From contig NC_090319.1 in assembly GCF_040869045.1 (NCBI RefSeq), positions 47,960,779 to 48,024,778 of the forward strand: 64,000 nucleotides of DNA, given 5' to 3'. Origin of the DNA: Eurosta solidaginis (Eukaryota; Arthropoda; Insecta; Diptera; Tephritidae). The notes below the pieces were generated by a model. That model ran no database searches. It was given only the letters and a program-made list of their open reading frames with translations, and had not been told where the DNA came from. Both the position numbers and the translations under genes were made by a program. Positions 30,290 to 42,954 of the stretch are shown here, piece after piece. The number at the start of each line of letters is the position of its first letter. Position 1 is the first letter of the stretch.

Positions 30290-31234
30290 AAAAGTAAAAT
30301 TGCAGCTGTGCCCCCAAAAAAACATGCTCCTGAAAAAAATTTACGCAACCAAGCGCTTTCACATTTCTGCCTCTACTTTCAAAACTGAAAGAGGCACATC
30401 GAATTTGAAGCCGTTGGTGTTTTTAGTCCCTGATAGGCTATTATCGTGCATAATCCAAATTTCAATACTCAGTTGCCTCAAAAAGCTTTAAGCAAAAAGC
30501 TTTCAATATTGAAAATGACAAAAAAAAGCATCGCTAATTTGATTGATGATAGCTTTGAGTATTAGAGGGGCACATTTATTTTGCTCATATTTTTAGAATC
30601 TCCGTCTCAAAAACAACATTCCTTTTAAATTTCATAGCGTTTCAGCGATGCCTCAAATTTTATCGAAAAAATTCAAAAAAAAAAAAACTCAAGTGTATCG
30701 CTTGAAAAAGTGTAAAAATCGACGTTTTTTACGTTTCGACGTTCTGCAAAAACTCACTATTAACTTTCGCGATTTTTAAAATCATCAGATCGGATAGTCG
30801 AAAGGTCAGGTTTAATGTCCTTTTACTTTTTTCTGCCCTTAAGTTATTTGCCCGTGTGTAAAACCCGAGTATAAGTTTTTGGATTTGCCCATATACTCAC
30901 AAAAACTTTCGTTGCTATTAGCGAAATTGCTGCTTTTATCAATATATTGCTATGAGTTCACGTACTTGTGTCAATGTCATTACAAAAGTTTTAGTTTTAT
31001 TGATCAAAGCGTCAATTTATCACTTTCGAACTCACGTTCGTAAACTGTTTTCACCTGTCTAGTCAGTTTATTCCAACTCATTAAACATAATTGTTTGGCA
31101 ATTTTCGAGGGCTATCTTCGTATTTTTGTTTTGAAAATCAAACTACATTAAAATAATTGTTTATGACTACTTTTAAATAGATGGACTAAAAACTGGAATA
31201 AAACTCAAACTTTTTTGATTTTAAATATATTTAA
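30290..31234. other. A+T-rich stretch, nothing identified
   Basis: Contains short imperfect hairpins (GCCTCTACTTTC/GAAAGAGGC near 30367-30392; AAAAAGCTTT repeats near 30480-30500) but no gene or bounded element. Confidence 0.4.
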
Positions 31235-31470
31235 TAGCTTGCAGCCCCAACAGATGTTATTCTGCCCTAAAGTTGGTCTACCTGCATAACTTTTAAGAAG
31301 TTCCTACCTTTTGCACTCCCTCCCCCTCTGCCCACTTTTCTTTGTTCTTTTATTCACTACTCCCCCCTCTGCCTATATCTTTCCTTGCCTCTATTTCTAC
31401 CTCTCTGCCTTTCGCTCACTTTTTTCCTCTACCTTCTTTTCCCCTCCTCCACTCCATCTAATTTAATTCC
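31235..31470. repeat. Dispersed pyrimidine-rich repeat, copy 2
   Basis: Direct-orientation partner of 24096-24330: ACAGATGTTATTCTGCCCTA, GGTCTACCTGCATAAC and CTTTTATTCACTACTCCCCC followed by CT-rich sequence. Confidence 0.55.
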
Positions 31471-32009
31471 TCCCAGTTTTTCCATCATAATAAAAATACA
31501 ATTATTTGATAAAAGAAATTATTGTGTACAGGTGTCAAAGTCATTCAATTTACGAATATAACAAATGAAGAGACGATTAAATCAAAGGTCATTACCAACC
31601 CAGAGTTCAGCCGATAGTTGCTACTTAACCAAAAACGACAGCACCAGAATCCTTGTGCACAGAGTTACACATAGAATAAGAATGATTAAAAATAACAAAA
31701 ACAACAAACGGGAAAACAAAAGTTAAGCCAAATACACACATACGCATTGAAAGCATAATAGTAGGCATATAATTTATAATTTCTATATATACAATGATAT
31801 CTGAAGAGATCTTCGGGAGGGTCGAAATAGCTAAAATATTAAACAGTATGTTTTATTCCTTTCATACTATCCATCATAAAAAACTATAATTTAATAGAAG
31901 AAAATATTGTGAATGCGTCTCGAACTCATTTAAATAACGAATATAAAAAACATCTATAAAATAAATTTGATTAAAAAAAAATAAAAATAAAAAATATAAG
32001 TTAAATAAA
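31471..32009. other. A+T-rich spacer before the HINE array
   Basis: No gene seen. CATCATAAAAAACTATAATTTAATAGAAGAAA at 31873 partly repeats CATCATAATAAAAATACAATTATTTGATAAAAGAAA at 31483, and CAATTTACGAATATAACAAATGAAG at 31546 partly repeats AATAACGAATATAAAAAACATC at 31932, so this is an old direct duplication of about 390-bp spacing. Confidence 0.4.
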
Positions 32010-34218
32010 ACAAGTAAGGAAGGCTAAGTTCGGGTGTAACCGAACATTACATACTCAGTTGAGAGTTGTGGAGACAAAGTAAGGGAAAATCACCATGTTG
32101 TAAAAAGAACCTAGGGTAACCCTGGAATGTGTTTGTATGACACGTGTATCAAATGGAAGGTATTAAAGAGTATTTTAAGAGGAAGTGGGCCATAGTTCTA
32201 TAGATGGACGCCATTTAGGGATATCGCCATAAAGGTGGACCAGGCCTGACTCTAGAATTTGTTTGTACGATATGGGCATCAAATGAAAGGTATTAATGAG
32301 TATTTTAAAAGGGCGTGGGCCTAAGTTCTATAGATGGACGCCTTTTCGAGATATCGGCATAAAGATGGACCAGGGATGACTCTAGAATTTGTTTGCACAA
32401 TATGAGTATCAAACGAAAGGTGTTAATAAGTGTTTTAAAAGGGAGTGGGCCTTAGTTCTATGGGTGGACGCCTTTTCGGGATATCGCCATAAACGTGGAC
32501 CAGGGGTGACTCTAGAATTTGTTTGTACGATATGGGTATCAAATGAAAGGTGTTAATGAGTATTCTAAAAGGGCGTGGGCCTTAGTTCTATAGGTGGACG
32601 CCTTTTCGAGATATCGCCATAAAGGTGGACCACGGGTGCCTCTAGAATGCGTTTGTACGATATGGTTATCAAATGAAAGGTGTTAATGAGTATTTTAAAA
32701 GGGAGTGGGCCTTAGTTTTATGGGTGGAAGGACGCCTTTTCGAGATATCGCCATAAAAGTGAACCAGGGGTGAATCCAGAATGTGTTTGTACGATATGGG
32801 TATCAAATTAATGGAACTAATGAGGGTTTTAAAAGGGAGTCGCCCTTAGTTGTATATGTGAAGGCGTTTTCGAGATATCGAACAAAATGTGGACCAGGGT
32901 GATCCAGAACATCATCTGTCGGGTACCGCTAATTTATTTATATATGTAATACCACGAATAGTATTCCTTCCAAGATTCCAGGGCTTTTGATTTCGCCATG
33001 TAAAACTTTTTCATTTTCTTCTACTTAATATGGTAGGTGTCACACCCATTTTACCAAGTTTTTTTCTAAAGTTATATTTTGCGTCAATAGACCAATACAA
33101 TTACCATGTTTCATCCATTTTTTCCTATTTGGTATATAATTATGGCATTTTTTTCTTTTTTCGATATCGAAAAAGTGGGCGTGGTCATAGTCGGATTTCG
33201 GCCATTTTTTACACCAATACAAAGTGAGTTCAGATAAGTACGTGAACTGAATTTAGTAAAGATATATCAATTTTTGCTCAAGTTATCGTGTTAACGGCAG
33301 AGCGAAAGGACAGACGGTCAACTGTGTATAAAACCTGGGCGTGGCTTCAACCGATTTCGCCCTTACTCACAGAAAACAGTTATCGTCCTAGATTCTAAGC
33401 CTCTACCAAATTTCACAAGGATTGGTAAATTTTTGTTCGACTTATGGCATTAAAAGTATCCTAGACAAATTAAATGAAAAAGGGCGGAGCCACGCCCATT
33501 TTGAAATTTTCTTTTATTTTTGCATTTTGTTGTACCATATCATTACTGGAGTTGAATGTTGACATAATTTACTTATATACTGTAAAAGTATTAACTTTTC
33601 TTTTAAAATTAGATTTAAAAAAAAAATTTTTTTAAAAAGTGGGCGTGTTCGTTTTCCGATTTTGCTAATTTTTACTAAGCAGACATATAGAATAAGAGTA
33701 ACGTTCCTGCCAAATTTCATCATGATATCTTCAACGACTGCCAAATTACAGCTTGCAAAACTTCTAAATTAGCTTCTTTTAAAAGTGGGCGGTGCCACGC
33801 CCATTGTCCAAAATGTTACTAGTTTTCTATTCTGCGTCATAATTTCAACTCACCTACCGAGTTTCATCGCTTAATCCGTATTTGGTAATAAATTATCGCA
33901 CTTTTTCGATTTTTCGAAATTTTCGATATCGAAAAAGTGGACGTGGTTATTGTCCGATATCGTTCATTTTAAATAGCGATCTGAGATGAACCTACATACC
34001 AAATTTCATCAAGATACCTCAAAATTGACTCAAGTTATCGTGTTAACGGACAAACGGACGGACAAACGGACGGACATGGCTCAATCGAATTTTTTTTTGA
34101 TACTGATGATTTTGATATATGGAAGTCTATATCTATCTCGATTCCTTTATACCTGTACAACCAACCGCTACCCAATCAAAGTTAATATACTCTGTGAGCT
34201 CTGCTCAACTGAGTATAA
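32010..34218 (-). mobile_element. HINE/DINE-1-like element, full-length copy C
   Basis: First member of a head-to-tail array of three. Left tip ACAAGTAAGGAAGGCTAAG with hairpin TTCGGGTGTAACCGAA; right tip GCTCTGCTCAACTGAGTATAA. The minisatellite (about 32180-32920) has about six units. The body repeats the A/T tract, the GCCACGCCCATTTTG block and the GGACGGAC run (here broken to CGGACAAACGGACGG). Confidence 0.87.
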
Positions 34219-34231
34219 AAATAATAAAAAA

Positions 34232-37200
34232 ACAAGTAAGGAAGGTTAAGTTCGGGTGTAACCGAACATTACATACTCAGTTGAGAGCTATGGTGACAAC
34301 ATAAGGGAAAATAACCATGTAGGAAAATGAACCGAGGGAAAACCTGGAATATGTTTGTATGACATGTGTATCAAATGAAAGGCATTAAAGAGTATTTTAT
34401 GAGGGAGTGGGCCATAGTTCTATAGGCGGACGCCATTTAGGGATATAGCCATAAAGGTGGATCAGGGTTGACTCTAGAATGCGTTTGTACGATATGGGTA
34501 TCAAATGAAAGGTGTTAATGAGTATTTTAAAAGGGAGTAATCCTTAGTTCCATAGGTGGACGCCGTTTCGAGATATCGCCACAAAGGTGGACCAGGGGTG
34601 ACTCTAGAATGCGCTTGTACGATATGGGTATCAAATTATAGGTATTAATGAGGGTTTTAAAAGGGAGTGGTGGTTGTTGTATAGGTGGTCGCCTTTTCGA
34701 GATATCGCCATAAAGGTGGACCAGGGGTGACTCTAGAATGCGTTTGTACGATATGGGTATCAAATTAAAGGTATTAATGAGGGTTTTAAAAGGGAGTGGT
34801 GGTTATTTTATAGGTGGTCGCCTTTTCGAGATATCGCCATAAAGGTGGACCAGGGGTGACTCTAGAATGCGTTTGTACGATATGGGTATCAAATGAAAGG
34901 TGTTAATGAGTATTTTAAAAGGGAGTAATCCTTAGTTCCATAGGTGGACGCCGTTTCGAGATATCGCCATAAAAGTGGACCAGGGGTGACCCTAGAATTT
35001 GTTTGTTCAATATGGGCATCAAACGAATGGTGTTAATGAGTATTTTAAAAGGGAGTGAGCCTTATTTCTATAGGTGGATGCCGTTTCGAAATATCGCCAC
35101 AAAGGTGGACCAGGGGTGACTCTAGAATGTGTTTGTACGATATGGGTATCAAATTAAAGGTATTAATGAGGGTTTTAAAAGGGAGTGGTGGTTGTTGTAT
35201 AGGTGGTCGCCTTTTCGAGATATCGCCATAAAGGTGGACCAGGGGTGACTCTAGAATGCGTTTGTACGATATGGGTATCAAATTAAAGGTATTAATGAGG
35301 GTTTTAAAACGGAGTGGTGGTTGTTGTATAGGTGGTCGCCTTTTCGAGATATCGCCATAAAGGTGGACCAGGGGTGACTCTAGAATGCGTTTGTACGATA
35401 TGGGTATCAAATTAAAGGTATTAATGAGGGTTTTAAAAGGGATTGGTGGTTGTTGTATAGGTGGTCGCCTTTTCGAGATATCGCCATAAAGGTGGACCAT
35501 GGGTGACTCTAGAATGCGTTTGTACGATATGGGTATCAAATTAAAGGTATTAATGAGGGTTTTAAAAGGGAGTGGTGGTTGTTGTATAGGTGGTCGCCTT
35601 TTCGAGATATCGCCATAAAGGTGGACCAGGGGTGACTCTAGAATGCGTTTGTACGATATGGGTATCAAATGAAAGGTGTTAATGAGTATTTTAAAAGGGA
35701 GTAATCCTTAGTTCCATATTTGGACACCGTTTCGAGATATCGCCATAAAGGTGGACCAGGGGTGACCCTAGAATTTGTTTGTTCAATATGGGCATCAAAC
35801 AATGGTGTTAATGAGTATTTTAAAAGGGAGTGGGCATTAGTTCTATAGGTGGATGCCGTTTCGAAATATCGCCATAAAGGTGGACCAGGGGTGACTCTAG
35901 AATGCGTTTGTACGATATGGGTATCAAATGAAAGGTGTTAATGAGTATTTTAAAAGGGAGTAATCCTTAGTTCCATAGGTGGACACCGTTTCGAGATATC
36001 GCCATAAAGGTGGACCAGGGGTGACACTAGAATTTGTTTGTACAAAAGGGTATCAAAAGGAAGGTGTTAATGAATATTTTTAAAAGGGAGTGGGCCTTCG
36101 TTCTATAGGTGTTCGCCTTTTCGAGATATCGCCATAAAGGTGGACCTTAGTTCTATAGGTGTACGCCTTTTCGAGGTGTCGCAATAAAGGTGGACCAGGG
36201 GTGACTCTAGACTTTGTTTGTATGATAAGGGTATCAAATTAAAGGTATTAACGAGGGTTTTAAAAGGGAGTGGTGGTTGTTTTATAGGTGGTCGCCTTTT
36301 CGAGATATCGCCATAAAGGTGGACCAGGGGTGACTCTAGAATGCGTTTGTACGATATGGGTATCAAATGAAAAGTGTTAATGAGTATTTTTAAAAGGGAG
36401 TGGGCCTTCGTTCTATAGGTGTTCGCCTTTTCGAGATATCGCCATAAAGGTGGACCAGGGGTGACTTTAGAATATGTTTGTACGATATGGGTATCAAATT
36501 AAAGGTGTTAATAAGAGTTTTAAAAGTGAGTGGTGGTAGTTGTATATGTGAAGGCATTTTCCAGATATCGACCCAAATGTAGACCAGGGTGACCCAGAAC
36601 ATCATCTGTTGGATACCGCTAATTTATTTATATATGTATTACCTGCCAAGATTTTAAGGATTTTTTATTTCGCCCTGCAGAACTTTTACATTTTCTTCTA
36701 CTTAATATGGTAGGTGTCACAACCATTTTATAAGGTTTTTTCTAAAAGTATATTTCGCGTCAATAAAACAATCCAATTACCTTACCATGTTTCATCCCTT
36801 TTTTCGTATTTGGTATAGAATTATGGCATTTTCTTCATTTCTCGTAATTTTCGATATCGAAAAAGTGATCGTGGTCATAGTCGGATTTCGTTCATTTTTC
36901 ATACCAAGATAAAGTGAGTTCAAGTAAGCACGTGAACTAAGTTCATTAAAGATATGCCGATTTTTGCTCAAGTTATCGTGTTAACGGCCATGTGGAAGGA
37001 CAGACGGACGACTGTGTATAAAAACTGGGCGTGGCATCAACCGATTTCGCCCGTTTTCACAGAAAACAGTTAACGTCATAAAATCTATGCCCCTACCAAA
37101 TTTCAAAAGGATTGGTTGGTTTTTGTTCGAATTATGGCGTTAAAAGTATCCTAGACAAATTAAATGAAAAAGGGCGGAGCCACGCCCATTTGAAATTTTC

Positions 37201-37910
37201 TTTTATTTTTGTATTTTGTTGCACCATATCATTACTGTAGTTGAATGTTGACATAATTTACTTATATACTGTAAAGATATTAAATTTTTTGTTAAAATTT
37301 TACTTTAAAAAAAAATTTTTTTTAAAAGTAGGCGTGGTCCTTCTCCGATTTTGCTAATTTTTATTGAGCGTACATATAGTAATAGCAGTAACGTTCCTGC
37401 CAAAGTTCATCATGATATCTTCAACGACTGCCAAATTACAGCTTGCAAAACTTCTAAATTACCTTCTTTTAAAAGTGGGCGGTGCCACGCCCATTGTCCA
37501 AAATTTTACTAGTTTTCTATTCTGCGTCATAAGTTCAACTCATCTACCAAGTTTCGTCGCTTTATCTGTCTTTTGTAATGAATTATCGCACTTTATCTGT
37601 TTTTCGAAATTTTCGATATCGAAAAAGTGGGCGTGGTTATTGTCCGATATCGTTCATTTTAAATAGCGATCTGAGATGACTGCTCAGGAATCTACATACC
37701 AAATTTCATCAAAATACCTCAAAATTTACTCAAGTTATCGTGTTAATGGACAGACGGACGGACGGACATGGCTCAATCAAATTTTTTTTTGATACTGATG
37801 ATTTTGATATATGGAAGTCTATATCTATCCCGATTCCTTTATATATGTACAACCAATCGTTATCCAATCAAACTTAATATACTCTGTGAGCTCTGCTCAA
37901 CTGAGTATAA
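34232..37910 (-). mobile_element. HINE/DINE-1-like element, expanded copy D
   Basis: Complete ends as in copy C, with a spacer of about a dozen A-rich bases from it. The minisatellite has grown to about 17 units, so this copy is 3.7 kb against about 2.1-2.3 kb for copies A-C. The right tip GAGTATAA is directly followed by the next copy with no spacer. Confidence 0.87.
34410..36600 (-). repeat. 129-bp minisatellite array of copy D
   Basis: The unit contains GACTCTAGAATGCGTTTGTA, GATATGGGTATCAAATTAAA, GGTTTTAAAAGGGAGTGG, TTTTCGAGATATCGCCATAA and AGGTGGACCAGGGG. GACTCTAGA starts at 35247, 35376 and 35505, spacing exactly 129 bp. Because 129 is divisible by three, one minus-strand frame (35668-35045, 207 codons) stays open through five units, giving a 43-residue repeat with LESPLVHLYGDISKRRPPI. 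I regard this as a by-product of the period, not as a gene. Confidence 0.85.
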
Positions 37911-40900
37911 CAAGTAAGGAAGGTTAAGTTCGGGTGTAACCGAACATTACATACTCAGTTGAGAGCTATGGTGACAACATAAGGGAAAATAACCATATAG
38001 GAAAATGAACCGAGGGAAACCCTGGAATGTATTTGTATGACATGCGTATCAAATGAAATGCATTAAAGAGTATTTTATGAGGGAGTGGGCCATAGTTCTA
38101 TAGGTGGACGCCATTTAGGGATATAGCCATAAAGGTGGATCAGGGTTGACTCTAGAATGCGTTTGTACGATATGCGTATCAAATGAAAGGTGTTAAGGAG
38201 TATTTGAGGAGTAATCCTTAGTTCAATAGGTGGACGCCGTTTCGAGATATCGCCATAAAGGTGGGCCAGGGGTGACTCTAGAATTCGTTTGTGCAATATG
38301 GGTATCAAAAGAAAGGTGTTAATGAGTATTTTAAAAGGGAGTAATCCTTAGTTCCATAGGTGGACGCCGTTTCGAGATATCGCCATAAAGGTGGACCAGG
38401 GGTGACCCTAGAATTTGTTTGTACAATATGGATATCAAAAGAGAGGTGTTAGTGAGTATTTTAAAAGGGAGTAATCCTTAGTTCAATAGGTGGACGCCGT
38501 TTCGAGATATCGCCATAAAGGTGGGCCAGGGTGACTCTAGAATTCGTTTGTGCAATATGGGTATCAAAAGAAAGGTGTTAATGAGTATTTTAAAAGGGAG
38601 TAATCCTTAGTTCAATAGGTGGAGGCCGTTTCGAGATATCGCCATAAAGGTGGGCCAGGGGTGACTCTAGAATTCGTTTGTGCAATATGGGTATCAAAAG
38701 AAAGGTGTTAATGAGTATTTTAAAAGGGAGTAATCCTTAGTTCCATAGGTGGACGCCGTTTCGAGATATCGCCATAAAGGTGGACCAGGGGTGACCCTAG
38801 AATTTGTTTGTACAATATGGGTATCAAAGAAAGTTGTTAATGAGTATTTTAAAAGGGAGTAATCCTTAGTTCCATAGGTGGACGCCGTTTCGAGATATCG
38901 CCATAAAGGTGGACCAGGGGTGACCCTAGAATTTGTTTGTACAATATGGATATCAAAAGAAAGGTGTTAATGAGTATTTGAGGAGTAATCCTTAGTTCAA
39001 TAGGTGGACGCCGTTTCGAGATATCGCCATAAAGGTGGGCCAGGGGTGACTCTAGAATTCGTTTGTGCAATATGGGTATCAAAAGAAAGGTGTTAATGAG
39101 TATTTTAAAAGGGAGTAATCCTTAGTTCCATAGGTGGACGCCGTTTCGAGATATCGCCATAAAGGTGGACCAAGGGTGACCCTAGAATTTGTTTGTACAA
39201 TATGGGTATCAAAAGAAAGGTGTTAGTGAGTATTTTAAAAGGGAGTAATCCTTAGTTCAATAGGTGGACGCCGTTTCGAGATATCGCCATAAATGTGGGC
39301 CAGGGTGACTCTAGAATTCGTTTATGCAATATGGGTATCAAAAGAAAGGTGTTAATGGGTATTTTAAAAGGGAGTAATCCTTAGTTCAATAGGTGGACGC
39401 CGTTTCGAGATACCGCCATAAAGGTGGGCCAGGGGTGACTCTAGAATTCGTTTGTGCAATATGGGTATCAAAAGAAAGGTGTTAATGAGTATTTTAAAAG
39501 GGAGTAATCCTTAGTTCCATAGGTGGACGCCGTTTCGAGATATCGCCATAAAGGTGGACCAGGGGTGACCCTAGAATTTGTTTGTACAATATGGGTATCA
39601 AAAGAAAGGTGTTAATGAGTATTTTAAAAGTGAGTGGGCCTTAGTTCTATAGGTGTACGCCGTTTCGAAATATCGCCACAAACGTGGGCCAGGGGTGACT
39701 CTATAATGTGTTTGTACGATATGGGTATCAAATTAAAGGTATTAATGAGGGTTTTAAAAGGGAGTGGTGGTTGTTGTATAGGTGGTCGCATTTTCGAGAT
39801 ATCGCCATAAAGGTGGACCAGGGTGACCCTAGAATTTGTTTGTACAATATGGGTATCAAAAGAAAGGTGTTAATGAGTATTTTAAAAGGGAGTAATCCTT
39901 AGTTCCATAGGTGGACGCCGTTTCGAGGTATCACCATAAAGGTGGACCAGGAGTGACCCTAGAATATGTTTGTACAATATGGGCATCAAACGAAAGGTGT
40001 TAATGAGTATTTTAAAAGTGAGTGGGCCTTAGTTCTATAGGTGTACGCCGTTTCGAAATATCGCCACAAACGTGGACCAGGGGTGACTCTATAATGTGTT
40101 TGTACGATATGGGTATCAAATTAAAGGTATTAATGAGGGTTTTAAAAGGGAGTGGTGGTTGTTGTATAGGTGGTCGCATTTTCGAGATATCGCCATAAAG
40201 GTGGACCAGGGTGACCCTAGAATTTGTTTGTACAATATGGGTATCAAAAGAAAGGTGTTAATGAGTATTTTAAAAGGGAGTAATCCTTAGTTCCATAGGT
40301 GGACGCCGTTTCGAGATATCGCCATAAAGGTGGAGCAGGGGTGACCCTAGAATTTGTTTGTATAATATGGGTATCAAAAGAAAGGTGTTAATAAGTTTTT
40401 TAAAAGGGAGTAATCCTTAGTTCCATAGGTGGACGCCGTTTCGAGATATCGCCATAAAGGTGGGCCAGAGGTGACTATAGAATTCGTTTGTGCAATATGG
40501 ATATCAAACGAAAGGAGTTAATGAGTATATTAAAAGGGAGTGGGCCTTAGTTCTATAGGTGGACGCCTTTTCGAGGTATGTGGACCAGGGGTGACTCTAG
40601 ACTTTGTTTGTGCGATATGGGTATTAAACGAAAGGTGTTAATGAGTATTTTTAAAAGGGAGTGGGCTTTCGTTCTATAGGTGTTCGCCTTTTCGAGATAT
40701 CGCCATAAAGGTGGACCAGGGGTGACTCTAGAATGAGTTTGTACGATATGGGTATCAAATTAAAGGCATTAATGAGAGCTTTAAAAGGGAGTGGTGGTAG
40801 TTGTATATGTGAAGGCGTTTTCCAGATATCGACCAAAATGTGGACCAGGGTGGCCCAGAACATTATCTGTTGGATACCGCTACTTTATTTATATATGTAG

Positions 40901-42006
40901 TACCTGCCAAGATTTTAAGGGTTTTTTATTTCGCCCTGCAGAACTTTTTCATTTTCTTCTACATAATATGGTAGGTGTCATAACCATTTTATAAAGTTTT
41001 TTCTAAAGTTATATTTCGCGTCAATAAAACAATCCAATTACCTTTGTTCATTAAAAGTTCATTAAAGATATGTCGATTTTTGCTCAAGTTATCATGTTAA
41101 CGGCCATGCGGAAGGACAGACGGACGACTGTGTATAAAAACTGGGCGTGGCATCAACCGATTCCGCCCATTTTCACAGAAAACAGTTAACGTCATAAAAT
41201 CTATGCCCGTACCAAATTTCAAAAGGATTGGTTAATTTTTGTTCGACTTATGGCGTTAAAAGTATCCTAGACAAATTAAATGAAAAAGGGCGGAGCCACG
41301 CCCATTTTGAAATTTTCTTTTATTTTTGTATTTTGTTGCACCACATCATTACTGGAGTTGAATGTTGACATAATTTACTTATATACTGTAAAGATATTAA
41401 ATTTTTTGTTAAAATAAAAAAATTTTTTTTTTAAGTGGGCGTGGTCCTTCTCCGATTTTGCTGATTTTTATTAAGCGTACATATAGTAATAGGAGTAACG
41501 TTCCTGCCAAATTTCATCATGATATCTTCAACGACTGCCAAATTACAGCTTGCAAAATTTTAAATTACCTTCTTTTAAAAGTGGGCGGTGCCAAGCCCAT
41601 TGTCCAAAATTTTACTAATTTTCTATTCTGCGTCATAAGTTCAACTCATCCACCAAGCTTCGTTGCTTTATCTGTCTTTTGTAATGAATTATCGCACTTT
41701 TTCGGTTTTTCGAAATTTTCGATATCGAAAAAGTGGGCGTGGTTATAGTCCGATATCGTTCATTTTAATGAGTGCTCAGGAACCTACATACCAAATTTCA
41801 TCAAGATACCTCAAAATTTACTCAATTTATCGTGTTAACGGACGGACGGACGGACGGACGGACATGGCTCAATCAAATTTTTTTTCGATCCTGATTATTT
41901 TGATATATGGAAGTCTATATCTATCTCGATTCCTTTATATATGTACAACCAACCGTTATCCACTCAAACTTAATATACTCTGTGAGCTCTGCTCAACTGA
42001 GTATAA
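37911..42006 (-). mobile_element. HINE/DINE-1-like element, expanded copy E
   Basis: The largest copy (4.1 kb), joined directly to copy D. Ends are complete. Part of the body is deleted near 41050 relative to copies A-D (the ATTTTCGATATCGAAAAAGTG block between the CTACATAATATGGTAGGTG and TGCTCAAGTTATC sections is missing). The right tip runs into the simple-sequence tract at 42007. Confidence 0.85.
38100..40860 (-). repeat. 129-bp minisatellite array of copy E with higher-order repeats
   Basis: About 21 units alternate between variants (CCTAGAATTTGTTTGTACAA with TTCCATAGG and GGACCAGGGG; CTCTAGAATTCGTTTGTGCA with TTCAATAGG and GGGCCAGGGG). A three-unit block of 388 bp is duplicated: 39708-39902 and 40096-40290 are the same at protein level in frame and appear identical in DNA. 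Frames at 38075-38308 and 38849-39082 share their beginning with a spacing of 774 bp, six units. This is the pattern produced by unequal exchange. Confidence 0.85.
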
Positions 42007-42954
42007 TAAAATGAAGTAAAATTAAATTAAATTCAAAAAAAAATGAAATATAATAAAATAATATAAAATAAAATAAAATAAACAAATATAAAATAAATTA
42101 AAATACAATAAAATAAAATCAAAAAACAATAAAATAAAATAATCTAAAATAAAAAGAAGGACAAAATAAAATAAAATAATAATATAAAATACAATAAAAT
42201 AAATTATAATAAAATAAAATAAATAAAAATAAAATAAAATTTAAGAAATTATGTCAAATTAAGTAAAATAAAATAAAAGAAAATAAAATAAAACAATAAA
42301 ATAATATAAAATAAAACAAAAAAAAATCAAATAAAACAAAACGAAGTCAAATAAATAATTTAATAAAATAAAGCGAAATGGAATTAAATTAAATTAAATT
42401 AAATTAATTAAATTAAATTAAATTCAGTAAAAAAAATTAAAATAATGCAAAATAAATAAAATCGAATAAAACAAAACGAAATCAACTAAAATAATGTAAT
42501 AAAATAACATGAAGTGGAATAAAATAAAATAAAATTAAATTAAATAAAGTAAAACAAATTAAAATAAAATAAAATAAATTAAATCAAATAAAACAAAGCG
42601 AAGTCAAATAAAATAATGTAATAAAATAATATGAAGTGGAATAAAATAAAATTAAATTAAATAAAGTACAATAAAATAAAACAAAATAAAATAAAAAAAA
42701 TATTATAAAATTAAATTAATTAAAAAAAACTAAGTCAAATCAAATGGAATAAAATTATACTAATTTAAATTAAATTAAATTAAATAGTGTAAAATAAAGT
42801 AAAATAAATTAAAATAAAATAAAATTAAATTAAATTAAATAAAAATATATTAAATGAATTTAAATAGAATCAAATTAAATTAAATTAAATGATATAGTAT
42901 AAAGCAAATTAAATGAACTTAAAAAAAAAACAGAATAAGCACAATTAAGTAAGA
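42007..42954. repeat. AAAAT/AAATT-type simple-sequence tract
   Basis: Nearly 950 bp made almost only of A and T with scattered G or C, built from AAAAT, AAATT and AATAAA words. Longer sub-blocks recur, e.g. AAAACAAAACGAAGTCAAAT near 42330 and AAAACAAAGCGAAGTCAAAT near 42590, and TAATATGAAGTGGAATAAAA near 42626 with a close copy near 42507. It begins exactly at the end of HINE copy E. Confidence 0.85.

Noticed and set aside
35045..35668. 207-codon minus-strand frame as a repeat-protein gene
   Set aside because: It is a passage through 129-bp tandem units inside a non-autonomous transposon; the period keeps frames open automatically and no start context, domain or codon bias supports it.
32010..42006. 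CRISPR array or integron-like repeat array
   Set aside because: Units are contiguous 129-bp tandem repeats without unique spacers, in eukaryotic transposon context.
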